Notes under the pieces: generated by a model
The model's database searches: none
What the model was told of the DNA's origin: nothing
Seen by the model: only the letters and a program-made list of their open reading frames with translations
In this document: piece by piece, positions 5,594-11,508 of the stretch
Position numbering within the stretch: position 1 is the stretch's first letter
Layout: each line of letters starts with the position of its first letter
Made by a program: the position numbers and the translations under genes
Assembly: GCA_009922405.1 (NCBI GenBank)
Contig: RFVZ01000059.1
Coordinates: forward strand, 1 to 11,508
Direction: 5' to 3'
Source: Betaproteobacteria bacterium
Lineage (GTDB): Bacteria; Pseudomonadota; Gammaproteobacteria; Burkholderiales; Burkholderiaceae_E
DNA: 11,508 nucleotides

Positions 5594-6277
5594 TCAGCGG
5601 CTCAAAGGTGGCAGATTGTGATCATTGCCCACCCGTGATGGAACCTTCAGCGTTCGGCCCAGGAGAAATGTCTCGGCCGACGCATCTCTTGAAGCCTTTG
5701 GCTTCTTGGGAACAACTCTTACGAACGTCTCCTTGAAGCGCTCAACCAATTGGCTGTAGCCGCTGCCATGGAAGCATTTCACCAGCAACGAACCGGTCGG
5801 CTGCAGGTGGCGTTGCGCAAACTCAAGGGCCAGCTCCACCACGTGAGACATTCTTGCGGCGTCCGCCAGACCAACGCCCGAAAGGTTGGGGGCCATATCC
5901 GAGAGCACCAGATCGACCGGGGCGCCTTGCAGCAAGGACTCAAATTGCGCCAAGACCGCATCATCGCGAAAGTCCCCGTGCAGGAAAGTCACATCAGCCA
6001 CGGGCTCCATCGGCAGGATATCGATCGCAAAGATTTGGCCTCGGACCTCCCCCTGCGCCCCTCCACCGAGTCGCTCCCGAATGACTTGCGACCAACTTCC
6101 CGGCGTAGCGCCCAGATCAACGACGGTCATTCCTGGGCGGATCAGACGCTCTTCGTCATCGATCCCAATCAGCTTGAATGCTGCGCGCGAACGGTACTGA
6201 TGCTTCTGCGCGAGCTTCACATAGGGATCATTGATATGGTCGTGCAGCCAGGCTTTGCTGAATCGATTCTTCGCCAC
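5594..6277 (-). CDS. rlmE: 23S rRNA 2'-O-methyltransferase RlmE
   Basis: RlmE (FtsJ/RrmJ) methylates the 2'-OH of U2552 in the A loop of 23S rRNA, a late 50S assembly step that in E. coli is heat-shock induced. From the GTG at 6277 the protein has 227 residues: RSRAAFKL (29-36), SAM motif VVDLGATPGSWSQ (52-64), LSDMAPN (125-131), LVKCF (165-169) and AETFLL (201-206). The K-D-K-E catalytic tetrad is K35, D127, K167, E202. The SAM loop reads ATPG where AAPG is usual. GTG 6277 is chosen because AGGGGG (6289-6284) is six bases upstream and AKNRFSKAWLHDHINDPYV aligns with the family N-terminus. The frame extends to a GTG at 6331, but that part would overlap yhbY and is not family-like. Confidence 0.95.
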   Translation of the reverse strand: MAKNRFSKAWLHDHINDPYVKLAQKHQYRSRAAFKLIGIDDEERLIRPGMTVVDLGATPGSWSQVIRERLGGGAQGEVRGQIFAIDILPMEPVADVTFLHGDFRDDAVLAQFESLLQGAPVDLVLSDMAPNLSGVGLADAARMSHVVELALEFAQRHLQPTGSLLVKCFHGSGYSQLVERFKETFVRVVPKKPKASRDASAETFLLGRTLKVPSRVGNDHNLPPLSR

Positions 6278-6291
6278 TCGGCGCCCCCTAC

Positions 6292-6297
6292 TACAAT
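6292..6297 (+). promoter_or_regulatory. Candidate yhbY -10 box, possible leaderless start
   Basis: TACAAT matches TATAAT at five of six positions and ends six bases before the yhbY ATG at 6304, so transcription would start at or next to the start codon. No Shine-Dalgarno precedes the ATG. The -35 region is poor (TTCGCC with 16-bp spacing at best). Only 26 nt separate the divergent yhbY and rlmE start codons. Confidence 0.35.
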
Positions 6298-6303
6298 GCG
6301 GAC

Positions 6304-7029
6304 ATGAATAATGACGCTTTCCCAGACTCACGTCCCGCGCCCGCCGCCGACAGCCCTGCGACGCCCCTGGTTTTGACGCCGGTCTTATCGCCGGTTCAAC
6401 GTCAGGCGCTCCGAGCCAAAGCCCACCCCCTGAAGCCCGTGGTTATGATCGGCGGAGCCGGTTTGACGGAACCTGTGCTCGCTGAAATTGATCGGGCGCT
6501 GAATGCCCATAGCCTGATCAAAATCCGCTTGCTGGATGCCGACCGGGATGAGCGCCAGGTCTTGATGGATGCGATTTGTCGACAACTTGGGGTCCAACCG
6601 GTTCAGGCGATCGGCAAATTACTGATCGTTTACCGAAAACTCCCCGAGGCTCCGCCCAGAGAGCGCATCACTTTGCGGCCGCGGGCCGAACCGGTGAAGC
6701 CGGGGCGTTGGCGCGGCCCCATTCGAAATGCCACCGCGCCCAGGGGCCGAGCGCCGGAACGCAGTGAGCGTGCCCCGTCAGATTTCCGCCCCCCGGCAGC
6801 ACGCCCGTTTGGCGAGCGGGACGCCGCACCGCGCCGCTCATTTGGGGACCGTCCGCCGGTCCCCGGGCGCTTTGGCGAGCGGGACGCCGCACCGCGCCGC
6901 TCATTTGGGGACCGTCCGACTGCCCCGAGGCGATTCGGCGAGCGCGATTCAGCACCGCCTCGCCCTGGCCACGCGCCGAGGGCGACGTCACCCAGTGCGC
7001 CAGCGTTTCGTCGCCGTCGGGACAGTTAA
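6304..7029 (+). CDS. yhbY: YhbY-family ribosome-assembly protein with long Arg-rich tail
   Basis: Residues 28-113 form a CRM (YhbY) RNA-binding domain: LSPVQRQALRAKAHPLKPVV, the GxxG loop GGAG (50-53) followed by LTEPVLAEIDRAL, IKIRLL, then QAIGKLLIVYR. E. coli YhbY is about 97 residues and binds pre-50S particles; this protein has 241. The extra parts are a 27-residue Pro/Ala-rich N-terminus and a roughly 125-residue disordered tail rich in Arg, Pro and Gly. The tail carries a 21-residue repeat at 169-189, 190-210 and partially from 211 (FGERDAAPRRSFGDRP). I infer a basic RNA-binding or ribosome-tethering extension. The orientation opposite rlmE and greA matches the E. coli neighbourhood, which supports the assignment. 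The start at 6304 lacks a Shine-Dalgarno; an internal start nearer the CRM domain is possible. Confidence 0.9.
   Translation: MNNDAFPDSRPAPAADSPATPLVLTPVLSPVQRQALRAKAHPLKPVVMIGGAGLTEPVLAEIDRALNAHSLIKIRLLDADRDERQVLMDAICRQLGVQPVQAIGKLLIVYRKLPEAPPRERITLRPRAEPVKPGRWRGPIRNATAPRGRAPERSERAPSDFRPPAARPFGERDAAPRRSFGDRPPVPGRFGERDAAPRRSFGDRPTAPRRFGERDSAPPRPGHAPRATSPSAPAFRRRRDS
6808..6962 (+). repeat. 63-bp in-frame tandem repeat in yhbY
   Basis: Units begin TTTGGCGAGC at 6808 and 6871, with a diverged copy (TTCGGCGAGC) at 6934, giving an exact 63-bp period. The first 48 bases of units one and two (6808-6855 and 6871-6918) are identical, including silent positions, so the duplication is recent or maintained by recombination. 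The period is a multiple of three, so copy-number change keeps the reading frame. Confidence 0.9.
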
Positions 7030-7038
7030 AGCCGAACC

Positions 7039-7058
7039 GTTGACGGTTAACCGTCAAC
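7039..7058. terminator. 20-bp perfect palindrome between convergent yhbY and greA
   Basis: GTTGACGG, a TTAA loop and CCGTCAAC form a perfect inverted repeat centred in the 34-nt gap between the yhbY and greA stop codons. It can fold as an eight-pair hairpin in both transcripts, as in bidirectional terminators. Neither side has a run of T, so termination may be weak or the site may bind a protein. Confidence 0.4.
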
Positions 7059-7063
7059 CCGGA

Positions 7064-7540
7064 TCAGAGGTAACGGACGTCCAGAATTTCGTACTCGCGC
7101 CGACCGCCGGGGGCCTGAACGACCGCGACATCGCCCGGCGACTTGCCAATCAAAGATCGGGCGATTGGGCTGGAAACCGAAATCAGGCCTAGAGCAATGT
7201 CCGCCTCATCGTCGCCGACAATCTGGTAGGTCACCTGCTTGCCAGCATCGAGGTCTTCGAGGTCGACAGTTGACCCAAACACCACCCGACCATCCGCATT
7301 AACCGTCTTGGGGTCAATGACCTGGGCGTTGGACAACTTCGATTCGAGTTCAAGGATGCGCCCCTCGATAAATCCCTGACGCTCTTTGGCAGCGTCATAG
7401 TCCGCGTTTTCGGAAAGGTCACCCTGCGCGCGTGCTTCCGAAATGGCGTTAATAACGCTAGGGCGCTCGACATGCTTGAGCCGATGCAGTTCCTGTCGAA
7501 GGAGCTCAGCGCCGCGAACAGTCAATGGAATAGTTGCCAT
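7064..7540 (-). CDS. greA: Transcription elongation factor GreA
   Basis: GreA enters the RNA polymerase secondary channel and stimulates cleavage of backtracked RNA. The 158 residues equal the E. coli length. The N-terminal coiled coil (about 1-78) carries the acidic tip GDLSENADYDAAKERQ with D41 and E44, the residues that coordinate catalytic Mg2+. The C-terminal FKBP-like domain includes GRVVFGSTVDLEDL and the closing PGGRREYEILDVRYL. The ATG (7540) has AAGGAG (7554-7549) eight bases upstream; that site overlaps the TAA stop of carB (7555-7553), so greA translation is probably coupled to carB, 12 nt away. It converges with yhbY. Confidence 0.97.
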   Translation of the reverse strand: MATIPLTVRGAELLRQELHRLKHVERPSVINAISEARAQGDLSENADYDAAKERQGFIEGRILELESKLSNAQVIDPKTVNADGRVVFGSTVDLEDLDAGKQVTYQIVGDDEADIALGLISVSSPIARSLIGKSPGDVAVVQAPGGRREYEILDVRYL

Positions 7541-7552
7541 GATGGTGACTCC

Positions 7553-10500
7553 TTATCCCTGCAAACCAGCGTGCAGGGCCTGCAGTGAATAGACTTCAAG
7601 ACCACGCAAATGCCGCATCCCCTCGACTGCGGCACGGGCCCCGGCGATTGTGGTGTAGTAGGTGACCCGCTGAGCCAGGGCAGTGGTCCGAATCGCTCTG
7701 GAGTCAGCAATTGCGGACCGGCGCTCATCGACGGTATTGATCACAAGCGCAATTTCCCCATTTTTGAGCAGGTCGACCACGTTCGGCCGACCTTCCTGGA
7801 CCTTGGCGACTGCGGCGACCGGAATCGCAGCTGCCGTGATTGCGGCGGCGGTCCCGCGGGTCGCGACCAGCTTGAAGCCAAGGTCATGTAATTCGCGCGC
7901 AATCTGCACGGCACGGGGTTTGTCGCCCTGCCTGACGCTGATGAACACCGTGCCGCCGCTGGGCAGACGCACCCCGGCCCCCAACTGGCTCTTGACGAAG
8001 GCCTCGCCAAAGCTGTGTCCGACCCCCATCACCTCGCCGGTCGATTTCATCTCTGGACCCAGCAAGGTGTCGACCCCAGGGAATTTGACGAATGGAAACA
8101 CGGCCTCTTTGACCGAAAAATAGGGCGGCACGACCTCGGCCCCGATGCCTTGTTGATCGAGTGAGATTCCGGCCATGCAACGGGCAGCGATCTTGGCCAA
8201 AGGCATACCGGTCGCCTTCGAGACAAACGGCACCGTTCGCGAGGCCCGAGGATTGACCTCAAGGACAAAAACGGTCGCACGGCCATCACTATCTCGCTGA
8301 ACCGCGAACTGCACGTTCATCAGGCCGACCACGTGGAGGGCGCGCGCCATCTGCGCCGTCTGATCCTGGATCTCGCTTACCAGGTCCGATTCAAGAGAAT
8401 ACGGGGGCAAGGAACACGCGGAGTCTCCCGAGTGGACACCGGCTTGCTCAATGTGCTCCATCACGCCACCGATGAACACCCGCTTTCCGTCGGCAACACA
8501 GTCGACATCGATTTCGATCGCGTCATTCAAAAAGCGGTCCAGCAGCACCGGGCTGTCATTCGAAACCTTGACCGCCTCACGCATGTAGCGCTCGAGATCT
8601 TTGCGGTCATGGACGATCTCCATCGCGCGCCCACCCAATACATAGCTGGGTCGCACCACGAGCGGGTAGCCGATCTCGGTCGCGAGGTTGGTGGCTTCGG
8701 CCTCGGTGCGAGCCGTCCGGTTGGGCGGTTGGCGTAATTCGAGTTTCTCGAGGAGGCGCTGAAAGCGCTCACGGTCTTCGGCGATATCAATCGACTCAGG
8801 ACTCGTACCAATAATTGGCACGCCGTTAGCCTCGAGCGCGAGAGCCAGTTTCAGAGGGGTCTGCCCGCCGTATTGCACGATCACGCCCTCGGGTTTTTCG
8901 AGGGCGACGATTTCGAGGACATCTTCGAGCGTCAGCGGCTCGAAGTAGAGTCGGTCGCTGGTATCGTAATCGGTCGACACGGTTTCGGGGTTGCAATTGA
9001 CCATGATGGTCTCGAAGCCATCCTCGCGCAGTGCAAAGGCGGCATGAACGCAGCAGTAGTCAAACTCAATGCCCTGTCCGATGCGATTGGGTCCGCCGCC
9101 CAACACCATGATCTTGCGCCGATTGGTCGGACGCGCCTCGCACTCAAGGTCGCCTGGGGCGTAGACCAGCCCCTCGTAGGTCGAGTACAGGTAGGCCGTA
9201 TCGGTATCAAATTCGGCCGCACAGGTGTCGACCCGCTTGAACACGGGGCGAACCCCCAGGAGGTGACGCCGTTTACGCACATCGCCGCCGCCACAACCCA
9301 GCAATCGGGCCAATCGCCGATCTGAGAATCCGTGGACTTTGAGGTAGCGCAACTCGCTCGCTGACAAGCTATCGAGCCCTCCACCCGCTTCACGGATCGC
9401 CAGCAAAGTACTTTCGTGATGGATGATTTCCTGAATCTGGGCCAGAAACCAAGGGTCGATCCCGCTCTCTTCGAAGACTTCTTCGACACTCATGCCGACC
9501 CGGAACGCATCACCGACATGCAAGATCCGATCGGGTGTGGGTTCGCCAAGAGACTGTGCGATTTCGTCTCGGTCAGTCAGCCGCTCATCGAGGCCGTCGA
9601 TTCCAATCTCCAAGCCCCGTAACGCTTTCTGGAATGACTCCTGAAACGTTCGGCCGATCGCCATCACCTCACCCACCGACTTCATTTGAGTGGTCAGGCG
9701 AGGATCGGCCTGGGGGAATTTTTCGAAGGCGAATCGAGGGATTTTTGTGACGACGTAATCGATCGACGGCTCAAAGGACGCAGGTGTCGCTCCGCCCGTG
9801 ATGTCGTTACGCAATTCATCAAGGGTGTAGCCCACAGCCAACCGGGCAGCCACCTTCGCGATGGGGAACCCCGTGGCTTTTGAAGCCAGCGCGCTCGATC
9901 GACTAACTCGGGGGTTCATCTCGATGACAACCATGCGGCCGTCTTGCGGATTGATCGCAAACTGTACGTTGCTGCCGCCGGTGTCGACCCCAATCTCCCG
10001 CAGAATCGCAATCGATGCATTACGCATCAACTGGTATTCCTTATCGGTCAGCGTTTGGGCCGGCGCAACGGTGATCGAGTCGCCGGTGTGGACGCCCATC
10101 GGGTCCAGATTTTCAATCGAGCAGACGATAATGCAGTTGTCAGCTCGGTCGCGAACGACCTCCATTTCGAACTCTTTCCAACCAATCAGGCTTTCTTCAA
10201 TCAGGAGTTCGCGAGTGGGCGAGAGATCAAGACCGCGGCGGCAAATCTCGAGAAACTCTTCGAGGTTATAAGCGATACCACCGCCCGTGCCACCGAGCGT
10301 AAAACTCGGCCGGATGATGGCTGGGTAACCCAGCGTCTGCTGAACCGCCTGCGCCTCCTCGAGGCTATGCGCAATGCCGGAGCGGGCGCTACCAAGGCCG
10401 ATCTTGGTCATCGCGTCTTTGAACTTCAGCCGATCTTCAGCCTTGTCGATGGCCTCTGGACTGGCGCCAATCAACTCCACCTTGTAACGCTCGAGGACCC

Positions 10501-10816
10501 CATGTCGATGGAGGTCGAGGGCGCAATTGAGCGCGGTCTGACCGCCCATCGTGGGCAGGATGGCATCGGGGCGTTCCCGATCGATAATCCGCTCGACAAC
10601 TTGCCAGGTAATCGGTTCGATGTAGGTCACATCGGCCGTTTCCGGGTCAGTCATGATGGTCGCCGGGTTGCTATTGACCAGAATGACGCGAAAGCCCTCG
10701 GCCTTCAGTGCCTTGCACGCCTGGGCACCCGAATAATCAAATTCACAAGCCTGCCCGATGATGATCGGGCCAGCACCTATGACGAGAATGCTGCGAAGAT
10801 CCTGACGCTTTGGCAT
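7553..10816 (-). CDS. carB: Carbamoyl phosphate synthetase large subunit
   Basis: CarB makes carbamoyl phosphate from bicarbonate, ammonia delivered by CarA, and two ATP, supplying pyrimidine and arginine synthesis. The 1087-residue protein (E. coli 1073) has the carboxyphosphate ATP-grasp half (1-400; R129, R169, and metal ligands Q285, E299, N301 at E. coli positions), an oligomerisation region, a second ATP-grasp half (about 565-945; Q836, E853, N855), and the C-terminal MGS allosteric domain (about 950-1070). In that domain K966, T986, T989, K1005 and N1027 correspond to the UMP/IMP-contacting residues of E. coli, so pyrimidine feedback control is likely kept. The ATG follows the carA TGA after two bases, implying coupled translation; greA follows 12 nt downstream. 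Confidence 0.98.
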   Translation of the reverse strand: MPKRQDLRSILVIGAGPIIIGQACEFDYSGAQACKALKAEGFRVILVNSNPATIMTDPETADVTYIEPITWQVVERIIDRERPDAILPTMGGQTALNCALDLHRHGVLERYKVELIGASPEAIDKAEDRLKFKDAMTKIGLGSARSGIAHSLEEAQAVQQTLGYPAIIRPSFTLGGTGGGIAYNLEEFLEICRRGLDLSPTRELLIEESLIGWKEFEMEVVRDRADNCIIVCSIENLDPMGVHTGDSITVAPAQTLTDKEYQLMRNASIAILREIGVDTGGSNVQFAINPQDGRMVVIEMNPRVSRSSALASKATGFPIAKVAARLAVGYTLDELRNDITGGATPASFEPSIDYVVTKIPRFAFEKFPQADPRLTTQMKSVGEVMAIGRTFQESFQKALRGLEIGIDGLDERLTDRDEIAQSLGEPTPDRILHVGDAFRVGMSVEEVFEESGIDPWFLAQIQEIIHHESTLLAIREAGGGLDSLSASELRYLKVHGFSDRRLARLLGCGGGDVRKRRHLLGVRPVFKRVDTCAAEFDTDTAYLYSTYEGLVYAPGDLECEARPTNRRKIMVLGGGPNRIGQGIEFDYCCVHAAFALREDGFETIMVNCNPETVSTDYDTSDRLYFEPLTLEDVLEIVALEKPEGVIVQYGGQTPLKLALALEANGVPIIGTSPESIDIAEDRERFQRLLEKLELRQPPNRTARTEAEATNLATEIGYPLVVRPSYVLGGRAMEIVHDRKDLERYMREAVKVSNDSPVLLDRFLNDAIEIDVDCVADGKRVFIGGVMEHIEQAGVHSGDSACSLPPYSLESDLVSEIQDQTAQMARALHVVGLMNVQFAVQRDSDGRATVFVLEVNPRASRTVPFVSKATGMPLAKIAARCMAGISLDQQGIGAEVVPPYFSVKEAVFPFVKFPGVDTLLGPEMKSTGEVMGVGHSFGEAFVKSQLGAGVRLPSGGTVFISVRQGDKPRAVQIARELHDLGFKLVATRGTAAAITAAAIPVAAVAKVQEGRPNVVDLLKNGEIALVINTVDERRSAIADSRAIRTTALAQRVTYYTTIAGARAAVEGMRHLRGLEVYSLQALHAGLQG

Positions 10817-10818
10817 GG

Positions 10819-11508
10819 TCAGTTCCCCATTAACGCAAAGAATCGGTCGAACAAATACGCCACGTCATGTGGCCCTGGACTGGCCTCGGGATGGCCTTGA
10901 AATCCAAAGGCCGGACGATCCGTTCGCTCGAGCCCCTGGACGGATCCATCAAAGAGCGACACATGAGTAACCCGCAAATGCGCCGGTAGGGTTGAGGCAT
11001 CGACCGCGAAGCCGTGGTTTTGACTCGAGATCAGGACCCGCTGGGTGTCGAGATCCTTGGCCGGATGATTCGCACCGTGGTGTCCAAACTTCATTTTCTG
11101 AGTCCGCGCACCACTGGCAAGACCGAGAATCTGGTGACCCAGACAGATCCCAAACACGGGATACCCGCGCTCAATCAGATCGGCCGTCGCATTAATCGCG
11201 TAGGTGCATGGCTCCGGGTCACCCGGGCCATTCGAGAGAAAAACCCCATCGGGCTTCAATGCGATCACCTCAGCAGCCGATGTCTGGGCCGGTACGACCG
11301 TAATTCTTGCGCCTCGGTCAGCGAGCATGCGCAAGATGTTGCGCTTGATCCCAAAATCAAACGCAACAACATGCTTTATTCCGGAGCCATAATTAGAATC
11401 AGAAACAACATTTGAACCATAACCACCGACGAGGCGCCAGGAGCGCTCGGTCCATTCGTAGGGTTCGCGAACCGACACCACTCGTGCCAGATCCATGCCG
11501 GCCAGACC
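10819..11508 (-). CDS. carA: Carbamoyl phosphate synthetase small subunit, 3' part
   Basis: CarA is the glutaminase subunit, passing ammonia through a tunnel to CarB. The visible 229 residues begin in frame at the window edge (GLAGMDLARVV) and cover the end of the N-terminal domain plus the whole class I glutamine amidotransferase domain. The triad is present: Cys in GICLGHQ (visible residue 122), His and Glu in GFQGHPEASPGPHD (206 and 208). Conserved VVAFDFGIKRNILRML, SNGPGDPEPC and MKFGHHGANHP are also present. About 150 N-terminal residues, the start and any promoter lie outside the window. The C-terminus (FFALMGN) stops a few residues before the E. coli end. It is the first visible gene of the leftward carA-carB-greA cluster. 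Confidence 0.97.
   Translation of the reverse strand, partial: GLAGMDLARVVSVREPYEWTERSWRLVGGYGSNVVSDSNYGSGIKHVVAFDFGIKRNILRMLADRGARITVVPAQTSAAEVIALKPDGVFLSNGPGDPEPCTYAINATADLIERGYPVFGICLGHQILGLASGARTQKMKFGHHGANHPAKDLDTQRVLISSQNHGFAVDASTLPAHLRVTHVSLFDGSVQGLERTDRPAFGFQGHPEASPGPHDVAYLFDRFFALMGN

Noticed and set aside
6278..6331. N-terminal extension of rlmE to a GTG at 6331, containing a CPHC motif
   Set aside because: It overlaps the yhbY start codon and N-terminus, adds residues that RlmE proteins lack, and has a worse ribosome site than the GTG at 6277.
6808..6962. CRISPR-like repeat array
   Set aside because: The units are contiguous, in frame and coding, with no unique spacers, so they are a coding tandem repeat.
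9944..10900. 318-codon open frame on the plus strand inside carB and the end of carA
   Set aside because: It is wholly antisense to well-conserved carA/carB and has no recognisable domain; long antisense frames are common in G+C-rich genes.

Overview
The window looks like core chromosome of a gammaproteobacterium with fairly high G+C. Running leftwards on the minus strand, the order carA-carB-greA, (yhbY divergent), rlmE, ftsH, folP, glmM is the classical gammaproteobacterial arrangement, and the proteins resemble their E. coli counterparts at most catalytic and ligand positions. I cannot name the genus. In E. coli and Pseudomonas, glmM is followed by secG and tRNA-Leu. Here it is followed directly by tRNA-Pro(UGG), tRNA-Arg(UCU) and tRNA-His(GUG).

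Layout from right to left. At 11508-10819 is the 3' part of carA, cut by the window edge. carB follows after 2 nt, and greA follows carB after 12 nt. carA and carB make carbamoyl phosphate synthetase for pyrimidine and arginine synthesis; GreA rescues stalled RNA polymerase. yhbY (6304-7029) lies on the plus strand, convergent with greA and divergent from rlmE. It encodes a CRM-domain ribosome-assembly protein with an unusually long Arg/Pro-rich tail built on a 63-bp tandem repeat. rlmE (23S rRNA 2'-O-methyltransferase) and ftsH (membrane AAA+ protease) are separated by a 152-nt spacer. folP (dihydropteroate synthase) and glmM (phosphoglucosamine mutase) follow, with a four-base ATGA overlap between them. 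ftsH and folP appear to start at TTG, and rlmE at GTG. The three tRNA genes lie just beyond glmM.

The left end (1-880) is the accessory part. A hicAB-type toxin-antitoxin pair on the plus strand is convergent with the tRNA genes. Upstream of hicA is a palindromic putative operator. On the minus strand at 63-197 there is a short open frame that looks like the 3' remnant of an unidentified gene; an intrinsic terminator (31-55) follows its stop codon. The simplest reading is that the toxin-antitoxin pair replaced or truncated an older gene next to a tRNA cluster.

No mobile-element genes, CRISPR arrays or rRNA genes are visible. I see no complete unknown system. The items most worth a second look are the hicAB/remnant junction, the YhbY tail, a 19-residue insertion in GlmM, a 10-bp-period repeat at the ftsH-folP junction, and the frequency of the hexamer CGATCG.
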